Below, piece after piece: positions 38,042-45,736 of a DNA stretch of 64,000 bases. This DNA is from Nitratireductor kimnyeongensis. Its GTDB lineage: Bacteria; Pseudomonadota; Alphaproteobacteria; Rhizobiales; Rhizobiaceae. The position numbers and the translations under genes were made by a program. The first letter of the stretch is position 1. Every line of letters begins with the position of its first letter. The notes beneath the pieces were generated by a model, which saw nothing but the letters and a program-made list of their open reading frames with translations, did not search any database and was not told the origin of the DNA. The DNA is taken from positions 1-64,000 of the forward strand of contig NZ_CP078143.1 in NCBI RefSeq assembly GCF_019891395.1. The letters run 5' to 3'.

Positions 38042-38299
38042 ATGGACATTTCCCGCGCAGAACAGCGCATCCTGCATATATTGGCGCAGGGCGGTCGCAT
38101 AGATATTGAAAAAGATGACCGCGGCCAGATAATTGAACTGAACTGCATCACCCGCGATGGCTGGTACTTCCCCGGCCTCGACGTGGGCATATTCAGAAAA
38201 ATCAAACGCAAACGGGCAATTCAGTCGCGCAATGGCGGCCCCTACCGCATCACAAGGCGTGGACTGAAGCTGGTTCGCTCACAAGGCGACAATCGCTAA
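38042..38299 (+). CDS. yjhX: YjhX/TopAI family protein, orphan
   Basis: An 85-residue basic protein that aligns by eye along its length with E. coli YjhX (TopAI): MDISRAEQRILHILAQGGRI, ELNCITRDGWYF and the ending GGPYRITRRGLKLVRSQGDNR (read in parts GGPYRIT and RSQGDNR). TopAI inhibits topoisomerase I and its partner YjhQ, a GNAT-family protein, counteracts it. No partner gene is adjacent; two GNAT genes lie beyond gatB on the other strand. The start at 38042 gives the canonical N-terminus. It may be a domesticated gene rather than an active toxin. Confidence 0.85.
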   Translation: MDISRAEQRILHILAQGGRIDIEKDDRGQIIELNCITRDGWYFPGLDVGIFRKIKRKRAIQSRNGGPYRITRRGLKLVRSQGDNR

Positions 38300-38306
38300 A
38301 CTGGAC

Positions 38307-38334
38307 GAGGCTGCCGAAAGGCAGCCTCTCTTTC
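38307..38334. terminator. Terminator between yjhX and the CBS gene
   Basis: GAGGCTGCC-GAAA-GGCAGCCTC is a perfect 9-base stem with a GAAA tetraloop, followed on the plus strand by TCTTTCTT. It lies between convergent genes and primarily serves yjhX. Confidence 0.75.
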
Positions 38335-38335
38335 T

Positions 38336-38767
38336 TCAGGCTGTGGCGATATAGCTGCGGATGTCCTCGGCCTCACGCTCCACATCCTCAATCCGCTTTT
38401 TGACCACGTCTCCAATAGAAATGATGCCGGCAATCTTGCCGTTTTCCTCGACTGGCAGGTGCCGGAAACGTCCCGCAGTCATGATCTGCATGACCTCGTT
38501 GATGGTGTTCTGTTCATGACAGCGCTGCACCTTCGATGTCATGACTTTTGAGATTGGTTGTTCAAGCGCGCCGGCACCGTCCCTGCCAATGACACGCACA
38601 ATGTCGCGCTCCGACAATATGCCGGCAATCCGATCATCGGCCTCGGTCACCACAACCGCACCGATGCGGCGATCCGACAGAAGCTTTGCTGCGTCCGCGA
38701 GCTTCATGTCCGGGGCGATCGTGACGACATTGCGCCCTTTGGCATCCAGAATGGCCTTCACCGTCAT
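38336..38767 (-). CDS. CBS-domain pair protein
   Basis: A 143-residue protein made of two CBS domains (about residues 8-65 and 75-130). The typical strands are DRRIGAVVVTEADDRIAGILSERDIVR (in parts IGAVVV and GILSERDIV) and GRFRHLPVEENGKIAGIISIGDVVK (RHLPVEENGKI, GIISIGDVV). Such stand-alone pairs bind adenine nucleotides and act as energy sensors or regulators of partner enzymes. The ATG at 38767 has GGAGA upstream; the longer frame is not credible. The partner is unknown. Confidence 0.9.
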   Translation of the reverse strand: MTVKAILDAKGRNVVTIAPDMKLADAAKLLSDRRIGAVVVTEADDRIAGILSERDIVRVIGRDGAGALEQPISKVMTSKVQRCHEQNTINEVMQIMTAGRFRHLPVEENGKIAGIISIGDVVKKRIEDVEREAEDIRSYIATA

Positions 38768-38864
38768 GGCAATCTCCTTCTCCTCGCAACAAGCCAATGT
38801 TGCGCCGAGCAAGACCGCTTGGCAAGTGTCGCTATACCGTACAGAGCTCGGCAAGCTGAACGAT

Positions 38865-39614
38865 CTAGTGCCTGGCGATGTGACCTGGTTCGAATGCCCG
38901 TATGCCGAAAAACCCCAACAGAAAGCCGCCTATATGGGCCTCCCATGCGATCTGCGGCCCATTGACCGCGGTCCCGCTGAATAGGCCGGTCACGAGATTG
39001 GCGGCCATCCAAACACCCAGAAAAACCAGCACCATTCGCGACCTCAAAACCACCGATACTGGCAGAACCGGGCCGGTGAATGCGGGTTTCTGCGCCCGGC
39101 GATCAACCCGAAAGGTAAACCGGGCAGCAGCTCCCATCATCGCCGAAATCGATCCGGAAGCTCCGACGAGCGGTACCATCGATGAAGGGTAAAGAGCAAA
39201 GTGAAACGCCACCGCGGCCAAAGCCCCCGCTACCCAGAAACACAGAAACCTGAGTGTGCCGATTCGATTGGCAAGTGGGGAGCCGAACGCGGCAAGCCAG
39301 ACCATGTTCACCAGCAGATGTCCCCAACTCCCATGCAGGAACGAATAGGTAACTGGACTCGTCAGGGCATAGACATCCAGGGCTACGGGCCCCGTGTAGC
39401 GGAAGGGAAGGAATGCGAAGTGGAGCATCAGCCAAATCTGCTGATCGAAGTTAAGCCACAACGCTTCCATCGTGTAGATGGCGATGCACAGAAGGCCGAG
39501 GCCAGTTACCACGGGCGCCAGATTGAACACCGGTTCGCGTCCGCCATCACTTTGATGCGGCATGGTGTCGTTTCGCGCAGAAAGCTCCGCGCGGTGATCT
39601 TCTTCTTTATCCAT
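38865..39614 (-). CDS. Rhomboid family intramembrane serine protease
   Basis: A 249-residue membrane protein with about six membrane segments. The catalytic serine lies in the GASGS motif (LVGASGSISAMMGA) and the histidine in a later helix (WEAHIGGFLLGFFG), the standard rhomboid dyad. The early motif HGSWGHLLVNMVWL is also family-typical. The N-terminus is hydrophilic and cytoplasmic (residues 1-30). A start further in (MPHQSDGG) is possible. Substrates are unknown. It is on the same strand as, and upstream of, the CBS gene, with 97 bases between. Confidence 0.92.
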   Translation of the reverse strand: MDKEEDHRAELSARNDTMPHQSDGGREPVFNLAPVVTGLGLLCIAIYTMEALWLNFDQQIWLMLHFAFLPFRYTGPVALDVYALTSPVTYSFLHGSWGHLLVNMVWLAAFGSPLANRIGTLRFLCFWVAGALAAVAFHFALYPSSMVPLVGASGSISAMMGAAARFTFRVDRRAQKPAFTGPVLPVSVVLRSRMVLVFLGVWMAANLVTGLFSGTAVNGPQIAWEAHIGGFLLGFFGIRAFEPGHIARH

Positions 39615-39642
39615 GATTTTGCCTAACAGACCTGTCTGAAGG

Positions 39643-39679
39643 AAAAAAGCCGTTCAGGTCAAACAACCTGAACGGCTTT
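39643..39679 (-). terminator. Strong minus-strand terminator with no gene in front
   Basis: A perfect 14-base stem AAAGCCGTTCAGGT / ACCTGAACGGCTTT with a 6-base loop is followed on the minus strand by six T. It lies 29 bases upstream of the rhomboid gene start. No minus-strand coding sequence precedes it, so it may end a small RNA or attenuate the rhomboid transcript. Confidence 0.75.
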
Positions 39680-39950
39680 GCCGAGCCCCCCTGCCGGTTC
39701 TTATTCTATTCAGATTCCGGTCCTGCCCGTATTTCCCCGTGATGATTCGTCCTTGCTGTCTCCGAAACCCTGCCAGCTTCGGCGAGAGCCTACAAATGAA
39801 ACTCTTTTTTAACCTTAACAAAACCGTGAGGTGCACAACCCCGACCGCTTTGGCACGCAACCTGCAACCCATCCACATGTCGCTATTGAAAATGCCCGCA
39901 CCTGTCCGCCTATGAGACAGGCCCGGGCCGAAAGTAAGGAGCCAAGAGGC

Positions 39951-40589
39951 ATGAGACATGATGGTTCGGTAACGTTGTTCCAATATTGGAACAGGTTGCG
40001 AGGCAATCGTCCGGCCCCCAGGCGCACGGAAGTTGAACCTGCAGAGATCAAAACCCTGCTGGCTGACACGTTCATTCTTGAAAAGGATGCGCGGGGTGAA
40101 GCTGTCTTCCGCCTCGCCGGCACCAGATTGTGTGCCACATTTGGAAAAGAGCTGAAGGGTCTGTCCTTCGCGTCTTTGTGGACCGGCCGGGACCAGACGG
40201 TCGTGGGCAAACTCGCCCGCAGTGTCTTCGACATGAAATCCGTCGTCATTCTCACTTTCGACGGGAAAAACAAGGCCGGCGACAGGGCTTCCTTCGAGCT
40301 ATTGATGCTGCCTTTGGAAGGCGGAATGGAAAGCCCTCGTGCCATGGGGTCCCTTTTGGCCTGCGAAAAACCCTTTTGGCTGGGCGCGGAGGTCCTCATT
40401 GACTGCGAAGTGACGTCCCTGCGGCTCATCGACGCCGATCGCGAGCCGGTGCTTCTTAAAAACCGGCCTGCGGTTGAGGTCCCCCCGCTGGTCCCCGAAA
40501 AACGCTCCATTACGGACAGCCTGATCGAACCTGGACAGGGAAGACGCTTCCGCCATCTGGTGGTTTTCGACGGGGGTCGCAACGCGTAG
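39951..40589 (+). CDS. PAS_5 domain protein
   Basis: A 212-residue soluble protein of the PAS_5 (PF07310) type: a single PAS-like domain spans about residues 5-140, with FQYWNRLRGNRPAPRR-type N-terminus and FRLAGTRLCATFGKELKGLSF as its core (in parts FRLAGTRLC, ELKGLSF). There is no attached kinase or cyclase domain. The C-terminal 50 residues are a basic tail. The ATG at 39951 has GGAG upstream. Single-domain PAS proteins of this kind are common in Rhizobiales and Caulobacter; ligand and partner are unknown. A PilZ gene follows 92 bases downstream. Confidence 0.85.
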   Translation: MRHDGSVTLFQYWNRLRGNRPAPRRTEVEPAEIKTLLADTFILEKDARGEAVFRLAGTRLCATFGKELKGLSFASLWTGRDQTVVGKLARSVFDMKSVVILTFDGKNKAGDRASFELLMLPLEGGMESPRAMGSLLACEKPFWLGAEVLIDCEVTSLRLIDADREPVLLKNRPAVEVPPLVPEKRSITDSLIEPGQGRRFRHLVVFDGGRNA

Positions 40590-40681
40590 TTGCCTCTTAC
40601 CGCTTGTTAACCGCTTGGGCGTAACATTGCGCTGCTAATTTAGGGCAGCAAGAACCGCCAGAGCGAAGAGCGCATACCACC

Positions 40682-41299
40682 ATGTCAGCGGCGATAAACC
40701 GGTCCAATCTGGACGATGAGCGACGCAGTTTTCAGCGCGTGAAAGTGTCGATCTACGGCCGTTTTATGCTGGAGGACCGTAGCGAGCACGCCTGCCGGGT
40801 GACCGATATGTCGCCCGGTGACGTCTGCCTTATCGCCCAACGGTCCGGACGTCAGGGCGAGCGCGTCATTGCCTATCTCGATCATGTCGGTCGCATTGAA
40901 GGCGAGATCATCCGCGTCAACGGCGACGGGTTCGCCATGACGGTGGTCGCTTCAGAACGCAAACGCGACAAGCTTGCAGCCCAGCTCACATGGCTGGCCA
41001 ACAAGCACGAGTTGGATCTGCCCGAAGATCGCCGCCACGAGCGCATCGCGCCGCGCAACCCGATCAGCGTCCTGCGTCTGCCGGACGGTCGCGAATACCG
41101 TTGCCGGATTATCGACCTTTCGCTCTCCGGCGCGGCCGTTGAGAGCGAAGTTCGCCCCGAGCGCGGAACGCAGGTTCATATTGGCACAATGCGTGGCCAG
41201 GTGGTCCGTCATTTCGACGACGGCGTCGCGATCGAATTCGCCAGCATACAAGACCGTCAGGCTCTGGAAGCAGAATTCTCCTTCCCAGCAGACGCCTGA
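40682..41299 (+). CDS. Double PilZ-domain protein
   Basis: A 205-residue protein with two PilZ domains. The first (about residues 13-90) begins RRSFQRVKVSIYGRFML and has the D-x-S-x-x-G-like motif DMSPGDV. The second (about 118-200) has RRHERIAPRNPISVLRL and the complete D-L-S-x-x-G motif DLSLSGAAVES, the full signature for cyclic di-GMP binding (RxxxR and D/NxSxxG). The second domain therefore looks competent and the first is less so. It is likely to be a c-di-GMP effector. It sits between the PAS gene and a BTLCP gene. Confidence 0.88.
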   Translation: MSAAINRSNLDDERRSFQRVKVSIYGRFMLEDRSEHACRVTDMSPGDVCLIAQRSGRQGERVIAYLDHVGRIEGEIIRVNGDGFAMTVVASERKRDKLAAQLTWLANKHELDLPEDRRHERIAPRNPISVLRLPDGREYRCRIIDLSLSGAAVESEVRPERGTQVHIGTMRGQVVRHFDDGVAIEFASIQDRQALEAEFSFPADA

Positions 41300-41807
41300 T
41301 CTTGCGCCGCACCGAAGCGTGCGTTCGCATCTTCGCGCTTCCCGGCGATGATGTCTGAAATCTCGCGTGCAAATGGTATCCCATAAACTTCTCGCAGAGC
41401 GAAGTGAGAGCGGTGAAGGCCTCATCTGATCGGAGAAGGTGCGTATCCGACACGGGTTCTGTGCCCACTCCCCGCATCCTGATGAGGCATTGGCGCAAAA
41501 GTCATGCGCTCTCACAGCGCGCCGCTCCGAAGATGACCGGAGCCTACTGCGCCATCCGATATCTGCCTACGCCGTAGATGACGCTCGTTCCCAGGGCACC
41601 AAACGCTTTCACCGCCTCGCACGTCTCAGCGCAACACGGCAGTCGTTGAACTGATTAAAATTTTAAACAAATTTTCTTCAAATAAAAATCAAAATCTATT
41701 CTTATTAGATCCAAATACAAATCGAATTTAGCGCGATTTATACTGTGCAATTTTGCTTGGAATAAATTCCCCTCTGTCATTGTCACCTCAAACGGGGAGA
41801 CAAGACA
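41300..41807 (+). other. Non-coding region, hairpins then AT-rich promoter zone
   Basis: 508 bases without a credible gene. The first part (41300-41640) is GC-rich with several possible hairpins, among them arms GCCTCATC (41419-41426) and GATGAGGC (41481-41488), and CTCCG/CGGAG nearby. The second part (about 41645-41780) is strikingly AT-rich for this genome and probably carries the promoter of the BTLCP gene. Just before that gene is GGGGAGACAAG (41794-41804). Confidence 0.5.
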
Positions 41808-42422
41808 ATGGGGCTTTCAAAAGGCGCACGGCTCATCGCCGCAGCAGCAATAGCGATCGGAGCGCTTGGCACGAGCGCGTTCGCTGCACCCAGCTTCATG
41901 AAAGTTGGCGGACTGACCAGTCAACCGATCGGGCATTATGAATTGTGCCAACGCGAGACGGAGGAGTGCCGCCAGACCACGGCACGTCCGCGTCCGGTGA
42001 AACTCACGCGCAAGCTCTGGCAGGCCATGATCGACGTCAACAATGCGGTCAACTCAACGGTCATGCCGCGTACGGACATGGAAATGTGGGGCATAGAAGA
42101 ATACTGGTCCTATCCGCAAGCTAATGGCGATTGCGAAGATTACGTGCTGGAGAAACGCCGGCGCCTCATCCAGGCCGGTGTTCCAGCCGGCAATCTCCTG
42201 ATTACGGTTGTGCGTCAGCCCAATGGCGATGGTCATGCGGTGCTCACGGTCGTCACCAGCATGGGGGACTATATTCTGGACAATCTGGAAGCACGTGTTT
42301 CCGTCTGGACCGATACGGATTACACTTACCTGAAACGGCAGTCAGCGTCTCATTCCGGCAAATGGGTGACCATCAATGATGGACGATCCATAGCTGTCGG
42401 CAGCGTCGCTTCGAGCCGCTGA
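41808..42422 (+). CDS. Exported transglutaminase-like cysteine peptidase (BTLCP family)
   Basis: A 204-residue protein with a signal peptide (LIAAAAIAIGALGTSAFAAP) and a bacterial transglutaminase-like cysteine peptidase domain. The catalytic triad is visible: Cys in NGDCEDYVLEKR, His in GDGHAVLTV and Asp in ILDNLEAR. The relatives of this family include LapG, which releases surface adhesins under c-di-GMP control, but many Rhizobiales members are of unknown function and no LapD-type gene is seen here. The gene lies behind a PilZ gene and an AT-rich upstream region. A hairpin terminator follows. Confidence 0.88.
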   Translation: MGLSKGARLIAAAAIAIGALGTSAFAAPSFMKVGGLTSQPIGHYELCQRETEECRQTTARPRPVKLTRKLWQAMIDVNNAVNSTVMPRTDMEMWGIEEYWSYPQANGDCEDYVLEKRRRLIQAGVPAGNLLITVVRQPNGDGHAVLTVVTSMGDYILDNLEARVSVWTDTDYTYLKRQSASHSGKWVTINDGRSIAVGSVASSR

Positions 42423-42575
42423 TACATCTTATAATCGTGGGCGCCATGGACGGAACGCGCCCATGACAGGCTGACATCCAACGGACTCTCCTGCATTTGT
42501 GACCTCCACGCAGGCGGGTCCGTCTTGGGACACCCGGTCGAGTCCCCACCTCCCCGTCCCCAACGACCGGGTTCA

Positions 42576-42612
42576 GGAGCCGGCCCACCCCATGGGTCGG
42601 CTCCGCCTTTTC
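42576..42612 (+). terminator. Probable terminator after the BTLCP gene
   Basis: GGAGCCGGCCCA pairs with TGGGTCGGCTCC (one wobble pair) around a short C-rich loop, followed by GCCTTTTCTCC. It lies 150 bases after the BTLCP stop and 9 bases before the convergent carbonic anhydrase stop. Confidence 0.55.
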
Positions 42613-42620
42613 TCCTCAGG

Positions 42621-43148
42621 TCAGGCGGGATTCAGATCTTTCAAGAAGCGCTTTGCATTTTCAACATAATGAGTCGATGACCATTGAAGGCCGCGTATGG
42701 CCTCATCATCGAGTTCTCTCACCACTTTCGAAGGCGCCCCCACCACAAGCGAATTGTCCGGGATTTTCTTGTTTTCAGTCACCAGAGCCCCGGCGCCCAC
42801 CAGACAATTTTTGCCGATTTCCGCTCCGTTCAGGACGATTGCGCCCATCCCGATCAGGCTGTTCTCGCCAATCCTGCAACCGTGCAGTATCGCCCTGTGT
42901 CCAATGGTACAGCCACGTCCGATGATGAGCGGAAAACCCATATCCGTATGCAGCACCGAATGCTCCTGGATGTTGGTGTTCTCCCCGATCTCGATGGGCT
43001 CGTTGTCACCACGCAGCACCGCACCAAACCATATGCCGGCGTTGCGGCCAAGGCGCACGCGGCCGATGACCGATGCATCCGGTGCGATCCAGTTGGTTTC
43101 CCTGTCCTCGAAAATCGGGCTTTCGCCCGCCAATGCGTAAATCGGCAT
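42621..43148 (-). CDS. Gamma carbonic anhydrase family protein
   Basis: A 175-residue left-handed beta-helix protein built of hexapeptide repeats (for example VIGRVRLGRNAGIWFGAVLRGDNEPIEIG, in parts GRVRLG and AVLRGDNE). The three zinc histidines typical of the family are in NIQEHSVLHTD (His) and IGHRAILHGC (two His). It is in the YrdA/CaiE-type subgroup, in which carbonic anhydrase activity is often unproven. In alphaproteobacteria and mitochondria related proteins are linked to complex I. It is convergent with the BTLCP gene. Confidence 0.9.
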   Translation of the reverse strand: MPIYALAGESPIFEDRETNWIAPDASVIGRVRLGRNAGIWFGAVLRGDNEPIEIGENTNIQEHSVLHTDMGFPLIIGRGCTIGHRAILHGCRIGENSLIGMGAIVLNGAEIGKNCLVGAGALVTENKKIPDNSLVVGAPSKVVRELDDEAIRGLQWSSTHYVENAKRFLKDLNPA

Positions 43149-43312
43149 AGTTCACTCCAGTTCAATGAACGAGCACTGTGCAACATCCAACTGCAAATCA
43201 GAATACGGTGAGCGGATAAATCCCGTCCTGCAACCCTGAGGGCATCCCGCAAGCTACCGTTACAATCTCTTTACCATGTCCAGCCAAGGCTCCATTGTTG
43301 TTCAGAGGTTTG

Positions 43313-44098
43313 ATGCTGATTCTTCCCCGTACGGAAGACACTTTCGAGGGCACGATACTGGCGACCGGCGAAACCACAGGAGATCCCCGCGCGGGGACGG
43401 ATTCACGCAGGAACCGTTTTGCGTTCCGCGTTTTTCAACTCTGCCTGCTTGTTCTCGCGCTCTCAGTCGGCCTCCTCGCCTTCGGTCACTGGTATGGGGC
43501 TTCCCTGTCCGATGCGGGACACACCACGTCGGATCGGCTTCGAGAAATCGTCATCCGAAACAACGTGCTGACAGTTCCCGAAAACGCGATACGCTTCAAA
43601 AGCGCGCGCATGGACGGCGTAACCTTGCGTCTTGACCTTTATCTGTCCTGGCCCGAACTCGAAGGTTATACATCCGAACGACGAGACGACTTCAACCATG
43701 TCGACGGCACCCGCGTAATCATATTCCTCACTTTCGAGGAGCAGGTCATGTCTCGAGATATGAGCAGTCGATTGGAGCCAGTTTATCGGCAGATCATCGA
43801 AGCCCGCTCTGTTGCGGGGCCAAACAATGTCCGCTTCCACCGTTTCAAGAAGGAGTCGGGTTTTGCGGGAGAAGTCCTGGCGATCGCTGAGGCTGAAGAT
43901 GCCGCTCAGCCCTTCGTGGCCCGATGCTTGACGGGGACCGCCGCAAAAGAGGCTTTGGCACCCTGCGAACGTGATATCGCTATAGGAAACAGTCTTAGCT
44001 TGACCTATCGCTTCCCAGCCTCGTTGCTCGGCGAATGGCAGGTTCTGGATCAGGCTGTAAGGCGGAAGGCGTCTCGCCTTCTCAACACGCCCGGCTAA
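43313..44098 (+). CDS. Conserved hypothetical protein with one membrane segment
   Basis: A 261-residue protein. A cytoplasmic N-terminus of about 38 residues (LPRTEDTFEGTILATGE) is followed by one membrane segment (about 40-62, FQLCLLVLALSVGLLAFG) and a periplasmic domain of about 195 residues with mixed strands (IRFKSARMDGVTLRLDLYLSW, in parts). It has two Cys (VARCLTG, APCERDI) that could form a disulfide. The ATG at 43313 follows AGAGG at good spacing; the TTG at 43295 is possible. I do not recognise a family; it appears to be a lineage-specific protein. Confidence 0.75.
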   Translation: MLILPRTEDTFEGTILATGETTGDPRAGTDSRRNRFAFRVFQLCLLVLALSVGLLAFGHWYGASLSDAGHTTSDRLREIVIRNNVLTVPENAIRFKSARMDGVTLRLDLYLSWPELEGYTSERRDDFNHVDGTRVIIFLTFEEQVMSRDMSSRLEPVYRQIIEARSVAGPNNVRFHRFKKESGFAGEVLAIAEAEDAAQPFVARCLTGTAAKEALAPCERDIAIGNSLSLTYRFPASLLGEWQVLDQAVRRKASRLLNTPG

Positions 44099-44131
44099 AA
44101 CCGGAAACTCCCCCTTGATCTCTCGGGCAAG

Positions 44132-44162
44132 AAAAAGGCCCGCACGCCGGAGCGTACAGACC
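44132..44162 (-). terminator. Terminator of the DUF3126 gene
   Basis: On the minus strand GGTCTGTACGC pairs with GCGTGCGGGCC (with several G-U pairs) around a TCCG loop and is followed by TTTTTCTT. Confidence 0.75.
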
Positions 44163-44188
44163 TGCGTGTTTGAAATCGTGGCCGGATA

Positions 44189-44395
44189 TCACAGATCGAT
44201 ATCAAGAATGGCCATCGAGAAGTTGTAGGAGAGTTCTCCCTCGTCCTCGTCCTTGAAGATGATTCCGAGGAACTCGTCTCCAAGGTAGAGCTCGCAGGAA
44301 TCGTCCTTGCGCGGACGTGCCTTCACGCTCAAAGCGGGATTGTTGAAGGTGCGTTTGAAATACGCTTCCAGCTTTCTGATTTCCTCGGGATTCAA
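44189..44395 (-). CDS. DUF3126 family protein
   Basis: A 68-residue protein that starts at a TTG codon (44395) and reads LNPEEIRKLEAYFKRTF, then NPALSVKARPRKDDSCELYLGDEF and ends DEDEGELSYNFSMAILDIDL (seen as LSYNFSMAILDIDL). It matches the DUF3126 family of alphaproteobacteria, of unknown role. The TTG start is supported by GGAG seven bases upstream; an overlapping ATG is in another frame. The single Cys and the charged ending are family features. Confidence 0.88.
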   Translation of the reverse strand: MNPEEIRKLEAYFKRTFNNPALSVKARPRKDDSCELYLGDEFLGIIFKDEDEGELSYNFSMAILDIDL

Positions 44396-44655
44396 GAGAC
44401 ATCTCCAGTACAGTGGCGGCGCAGCTAAGAACATCCAGCGAGACGCTCTGATGCGCGGCTTCAAATTTCGTGCAGTGACGCCATCTAACCCGCTGGGCGG
44501 GCCGGCGGCAATGCTGCGGTCGCGCGCTTCTGGCATGAGCCCGCCGCCACTGTAAACCCTTAAACCGGAATTTCACCCGGAAACCCCTTGCGGATCAAAG
44601 GCGTCCTCCTCAGGAGGAGAGGCAAGCCTCAATCTCCCTCGGCGCTTTATTCAAG

Positions 44656-44680
44656 ATAAAAAAGCTCTCCGGGAGCTTTA
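44656..44680 (-). terminator. Terminator of cysE
   Basis: On the minus strand AAAGCTC-CCGGA-GAGCTTT is followed by TTT and then ATC, a short stem with a six-base T-run. It lies 10 bases past the cysE stop. The 294-base gap from 44396 to 44689 holds this terminator and the perfect inverted repeat TCCTCCT-C-AGGAGGA (44607-44621), but no gene. Confidence 0.7.
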
Positions 44681-44689
44681 GAAAGTCGT

Positions 44690-45526
44690 TCAGGCCCCAC
44701 CATGAACGATCTGATCCATGGAGCGGGAAGGTTCGCTGCAGCCGGATTCGCCGACCACTTTGGCAGGGACGCCTGCAACCGTCTTTGCGGAGGGCACCGC
44801 ATTCAAAACCACGGATCCAGCCGCCACCCGAGCACAATGACCGACTTCGATATTGCCGAGAATTTTCGCGCCGGCACCAATGAGCACGCCACGGCGAATT
44901 TTCGGATGCCGGTCACCGGTTTCCTTGCCGGTGCCGCCGAGTGTTACGCCATGCAGAAGAGAAACATCGTCCTCGACCACAGCCGTCTCGCCGATCACGA
45001 TCCCCGTCGCATGGTCAATGAAAATCCCCTTGCCCATGCGCGCAGCCGGATTGATGTCGGTCTGAAAAGCGGCGGAGGAGCGGCTTTGCAGGTATAGAGC
45101 GAAATCACGACGCCCTTCGTGCCACAGCCAATGTGCCAGGCGGTGAGTCTGGATGGCGTGAAAGCCCTTGAAGTACAAAACCGGCATCAGAAACCGGTCG
45201 CAGGCCGGATCCCGGTCGTAATACGCCTGAATGTCAACACGCATAGCCGTTCGCCATTCAGGCTGCGCACTCAACATGGCATGGAAGGTTTGACGGATCA
45301 GGTCTGCGCCCATATCCGGATGATCGAGCCGCTCTGCCACCCGGTGTATGACAGCGTTCTCAAGGTCATCGTGATTGAGAATCGTCGCATAGAGAAACGC
45401 TGCGAGCAGCGGATCGTTGGCAACGGCAGCCTCCGCCTCCTCGCGCACCGCATACCAGATCGGATCAACGGGTTGCGGTGTGCTTTTCCCGGAACTGCGT
45501 TGGCGAATGGCGTTGTGTGCGTTCAT
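44690..45526 (-). CDS. cysE: Serine O-acetyltransferase
   Basis: A 278-residue enzyme that makes O-acetylserine, the first committed step of cysteine synthesis, so it supplies the substrate for the cysteine desulfurases of this same window. A helical N-terminus (about residues 20-150, YFKGFHAIQTHRLAHWLW) is followed by a left-handed beta-helix of hexapeptide repeats (GIFIDHATGIVIGETAVVEDD in parts: IDHATGIVIGET, LLHGVTLGGTG) and a C-terminal tail. The catalytic His-Asp pair is in IDHATG and the block HPKIRRGVLIGAGA is typical. The ATG at 45526 has GGAG upstream. Confidence 0.95.
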   Translation of the reverse strand: MNAHNAIRQRSSGKSTPQPVDPIWYAVREEAEAAVANDPLLAAFLYATILNHDDLENAVIHRVAERLDHPDMGADLIRQTFHAMLSAQPEWRTAMRVDIQAYYDRDPACDRFLMPVLYFKGFHAIQTHRLAHWLWHEGRRDFALYLQSRSSAAFQTDINPAARMGKGIFIDHATGIVIGETAVVEDDVSLLHGVTLGGTGKETGDRHPKIRRGVLIGAGAKILGNIEVGHCARVAAGSVVLNAVPSAKTVAGVPAKVVGESGCSEPSRSMDQIVHGGA

Positions 45527-45736
45527 TGGATTTCTCCACCCGGGGCAACCGACGTCTCTCCCAATCTGTGAAGGACGCTCAATTTCATCATTTCCCACAT
45601 CAGTGCGGTTTTCACCTGGCAACACTGCCAGAAAACTCACAAAAGACATAAGCTTGCCTTGCACGCCAACATACGTCAGAAGCCGGGGTAGTTGAACCGC
45701 AAAAATCCGTGAGCATAGATACAGGAAAATTGATGC

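Noticed and set aside
41439..41654. A 71-residue plus-strand reading frame before the BTLCP gene
   Set aside because: It has no ribosome binding site or recognisable domain and runs into the AT-rich promoter zone.
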